Origin: an uncultured Bilophila sp.
GTDB lineage: Bacteria; Desulfobacterota; Desulfovibrionia; Desulfovibrionales; Desulfovibrionaceae
Reading direction: 5' to 3'
Assembly (NCBI GenBank): GCA_902373525.1
Contig: CABKMN010000130.1
Span: 1-6,690, forward strand
DNA: 6,690 nt
The notes under the pieces were generated by a model. That model searched no databases, was not told the DNA's origin, and saw only the letters and a program-made list of their open reading frames with translations. Of this stretch, positions 5,411-6,690 are shown piece by piece (within the stretch, counting starts at the first letter, position 1; each line of letters starts with the position of its first letter). The translations under genes and the position numbers were made by a program.

Positions 5411-6616
5411 ATGACCGCTTCCGCTTCTCTCCCCACTTCCGATTCCACCGGTTTCTTCGGCGCCTACGGCGGGCAGTTCGTGCCCGAGGACCTGAAAGCC
5501 CGTCTCGACGAGCTGACGGACGCCTTCGAGCGCTACCGTGACGATCCCCAGTTCATGGAGGAGCTCGACGCCTGTTTCACGCACTACACCGGGCGTCCGA
5601 ATCCGGTCTTTTACTGCGCCAATCTCAGCGAGCGCCTCGGCGGGGCGAAAATCTACCTCAAGCGCGAAGACCTGAACCATCTCGGCGCGCACAAGATCAA
5701 CAACACTCTCGGTCAGTGCCTGCTGGCGAAGCGGATGGGCAAGAAGCGCATCGTGGCGGAAACCGGCGCGGGTCAGCACGGCGTGGCGACGGCGGCGACG
5801 GCGGCCCTGCTCGGACTGGAATGCACCGTGTACATGGGTGCCGAGGACATGAAGCGTCAGCGCCTGAACGTCATCCGTATGGAAATGCTCGGCGCGAAGG
5901 TGGTTCCCGCGCTCTCCGGGCAGCGTACGCTCAAGGAAGCGGTCGATGAGGCGCTCGCCGCGTGGATTGCCGATCCCGAAGTCTTTTACGTGCTCGGTTC
6001 CGCCGTGGGCCCGCATCCCTATCCCACGCTGGTCCGCCATTTTCAGGCGGTCATCGGGCGTGAGGCCCGCGAGCAGATGCTCGCCGAATGCGGCGCGCTG
6101 CCGGTGGCGGCGCTGGCCTGCGTGGGCGGCGGTTCCAACGCCATCGGTCTGTTCGCCGGGTTCGTGGACGATGCGGACGTGCGTCTTGTCGGCGTGGAGC
6201 CCGCCGGTCGCGGCCTGACCTACGGCGATCACGCGGCCAGCCTGTGCAAGGGCGAGCCGGGCGTCATGCACGGGTTCCGCTCCTATATGATCAAGGACGA
6301 GAAGGGCGAACCCGGTTCCGTCTATTCCATTTCCGCCGGTCTCGATTATCCCTCCGTGGGTCCCGAGCACAGCTATCTCAAGGACATCGGGCGCGCCGAA
6401 TACGTCAGCGTGACCGACAAGGAAGCCGTGGACGCCTTCTTCCTGCTCTCGCGCACCGAAGGGATCATTCCGGCCCTCGAATCCTCCCACGCGCTGGCGC
6501 ATGCCCTCAAGATGGCTCCCGCCCTGCCCAAGGACGCCGCGATCCTCGTCTGTCTCTCCGGCCGGGGCGACAAGGACGTCGAGCAGATGGAAGCGTTTTT
6601 GGGGCAGGTGAAGTAG
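5411..6616 (+). CDS. trpB: tryptophan synthase beta chain
   Basis: A 401-residue PLP enzyme of the TrpB1 type and normal length, which condenses indole with L-serine to give L-tryptophan. With TrpA it receives indole through the tunnel; alone it can use free indole at lower efficiency. Visible features are LKREDLNHLGAHKINN (residues 83-98) with the Schiff-base Lys95, ETGAGQHGVA (117-126) with the catalytic Glu117 (22 residues after the lysine, as in Salmonella K87/E109), the PLP-phosphate loop GGGSNAIG (239-246), SAGLDYPSVGP (308-318), and LSGRGDKD (382-389), whose Ser contacts the PLP ring nitrogen. All key residues are present, so the enzyme should be active. The start at 5411 has a good GAGGA (5399-5403) 7 nt upstream. 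Expression is controlled by the upstream attenuator. No trpA follows; a strong hairpin starts 17 nt after the stop, so the gene appears monocistronic. Confidence 0.97.
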   Translation: MTASASLPTSDSTGFFGAYGGQFVPEDLKARLDELTDAFERYRDDPQFMEELDACFTHYTGRPNPVFYCANLSERLGGAKIYLKREDLNHLGAHKINNTLGQCLLAKRMGKKRIVAETGAGQHGVATAATAALLGLECTVYMGAEDMKRQRLNVIRMEMLGAKVVPALSGQRTLKEAVDEALAAWIADPEVFYVLGSAVGPHPYPTLVRHFQAVIGREAREQMLAECGALPVAALACVGGGSNAIGLFAGFVDDADVRLVGVEPAGRGLTYGDHAASLCKGEPGVMHGFRSYMIKDEKGEPGSVYSISAGLDYPSVGPEHSYLKDIGRAEYVSVTDKEAVDAFFLLSRTEGIIPALESSHALAHALKMAPALPKDAAILVCLSGRGDKDVEQMEAFLGQVK

Positions 6617-6633
6617 GGAACGGGGAATGAAGA

Positions 6634-6687
6634 TTGGGGAGGGGAGGGAGAAACTTTCTGAAGAAAGTTTCTCCCTCCCCTCCCCAA
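6634..6687 (+). terminator. 26-bp perfect hairpin behind trpB (copy 2 of 2)
   Basis: Positions 6634-6659 pair without mismatch with 6662-6687 around a central GA. It starts 17 nt after the trpB stop. The innermost portion of the arm, ending AGGGAGAAACTTTCT, is identical to that of the hairpin at 2-55; the outer arm differs by an A/G exchange at two positions that is compensated on the opposite arm. Only CC is seen after AAA at the right edge, so a T-run is not evident. Being palindromic, it could end transcription from either side. Confidence 0.72.
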
Positions 6688-6690
6688 ACC

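Noticed and set aside
5342..6502. 386-codon minus-strand open frame opposite trpB
   Set aside because: trpB is unambiguous on the plus strand with every catalytic residue; the opposite frame is a shadow.
1..6690. Composite mobile element bounded by the two palindromes
   Set aside because: No transposase, integrase or target duplication is seen, and the enclosed genes are ordinary chromosomal ones. The palindromes fit gene-end hairpins better.

Overview
The window is GC-rich, densely coded DNA. Gene content and protein sequences point to a sulfate-reducing or related deltaproteobacterium of the Desulfovibrio type. The reasons are an anaerobe-style phenylacetate-CoA ligase, a DUF1786 protein, and a small acidic protein that I associate with Desulfovibrionaceae. 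This placement rests on recognition of the proteins, not on a search.

Layout. Five genes lie on the minus strand. Read from right to left they are: a ten-helix DMT/EamA transporter (about 5104 to 4196); gluQ, glutamyl-Q tRNA(Asp) synthetase (4199 to 3216), which overlaps the transporter stop by 4 nt; a 133-residue protein of unknown function (3028 to 2627); a DUF1786 ASKHA-like protein (2624 to 1530), whose start lies just past the previous stop; and paaK, phenylacetate-CoA ligase (1358 to 60). The gaps at 1359-1529 and 3029-3215 hold a hairpin behind the DUF1786 gene and a good ribosome-binding site that fixes the start of the small gene. I see nothing else firm in them. On the plus strand, trpB (5411-6616) diverges from the transporter.

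The 306-nt region between the transporter and trpB (5105-5410) is the most informative stretch. It holds a sigma70-type promoter with a perfect -35 box and an 18-codon leader ORF containing three consecutive Trp codons. A 1:2 hairpin, a competing 2:3 antiterminator and a 3:4 intrinsic terminator with six T follow. This is a complete tryptophan transcription attenuator controlling trpB. The predicted transcript start falls on or next to the leader ATG, so the leader peptide is probably translated from a leaderless end. No trpA follows trpB in the window; a strong hairpin comes 17 nt after the trpB stop.

Both ends of the window carry a 26-bp perfect palindrome, one directly after paaK and one directly after trpB. 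They share an 18-nt innermost portion and differ by an A/G swap in each outer arm that is exactly compensated on the other side. They look like a recurrent terminator or repeat family. Apart from the trp attenuator and these hairpins, the genes look like ordinary chromosomal genes. I see no phage, transposase, CRISPR array or tRNA/rRNA gene.
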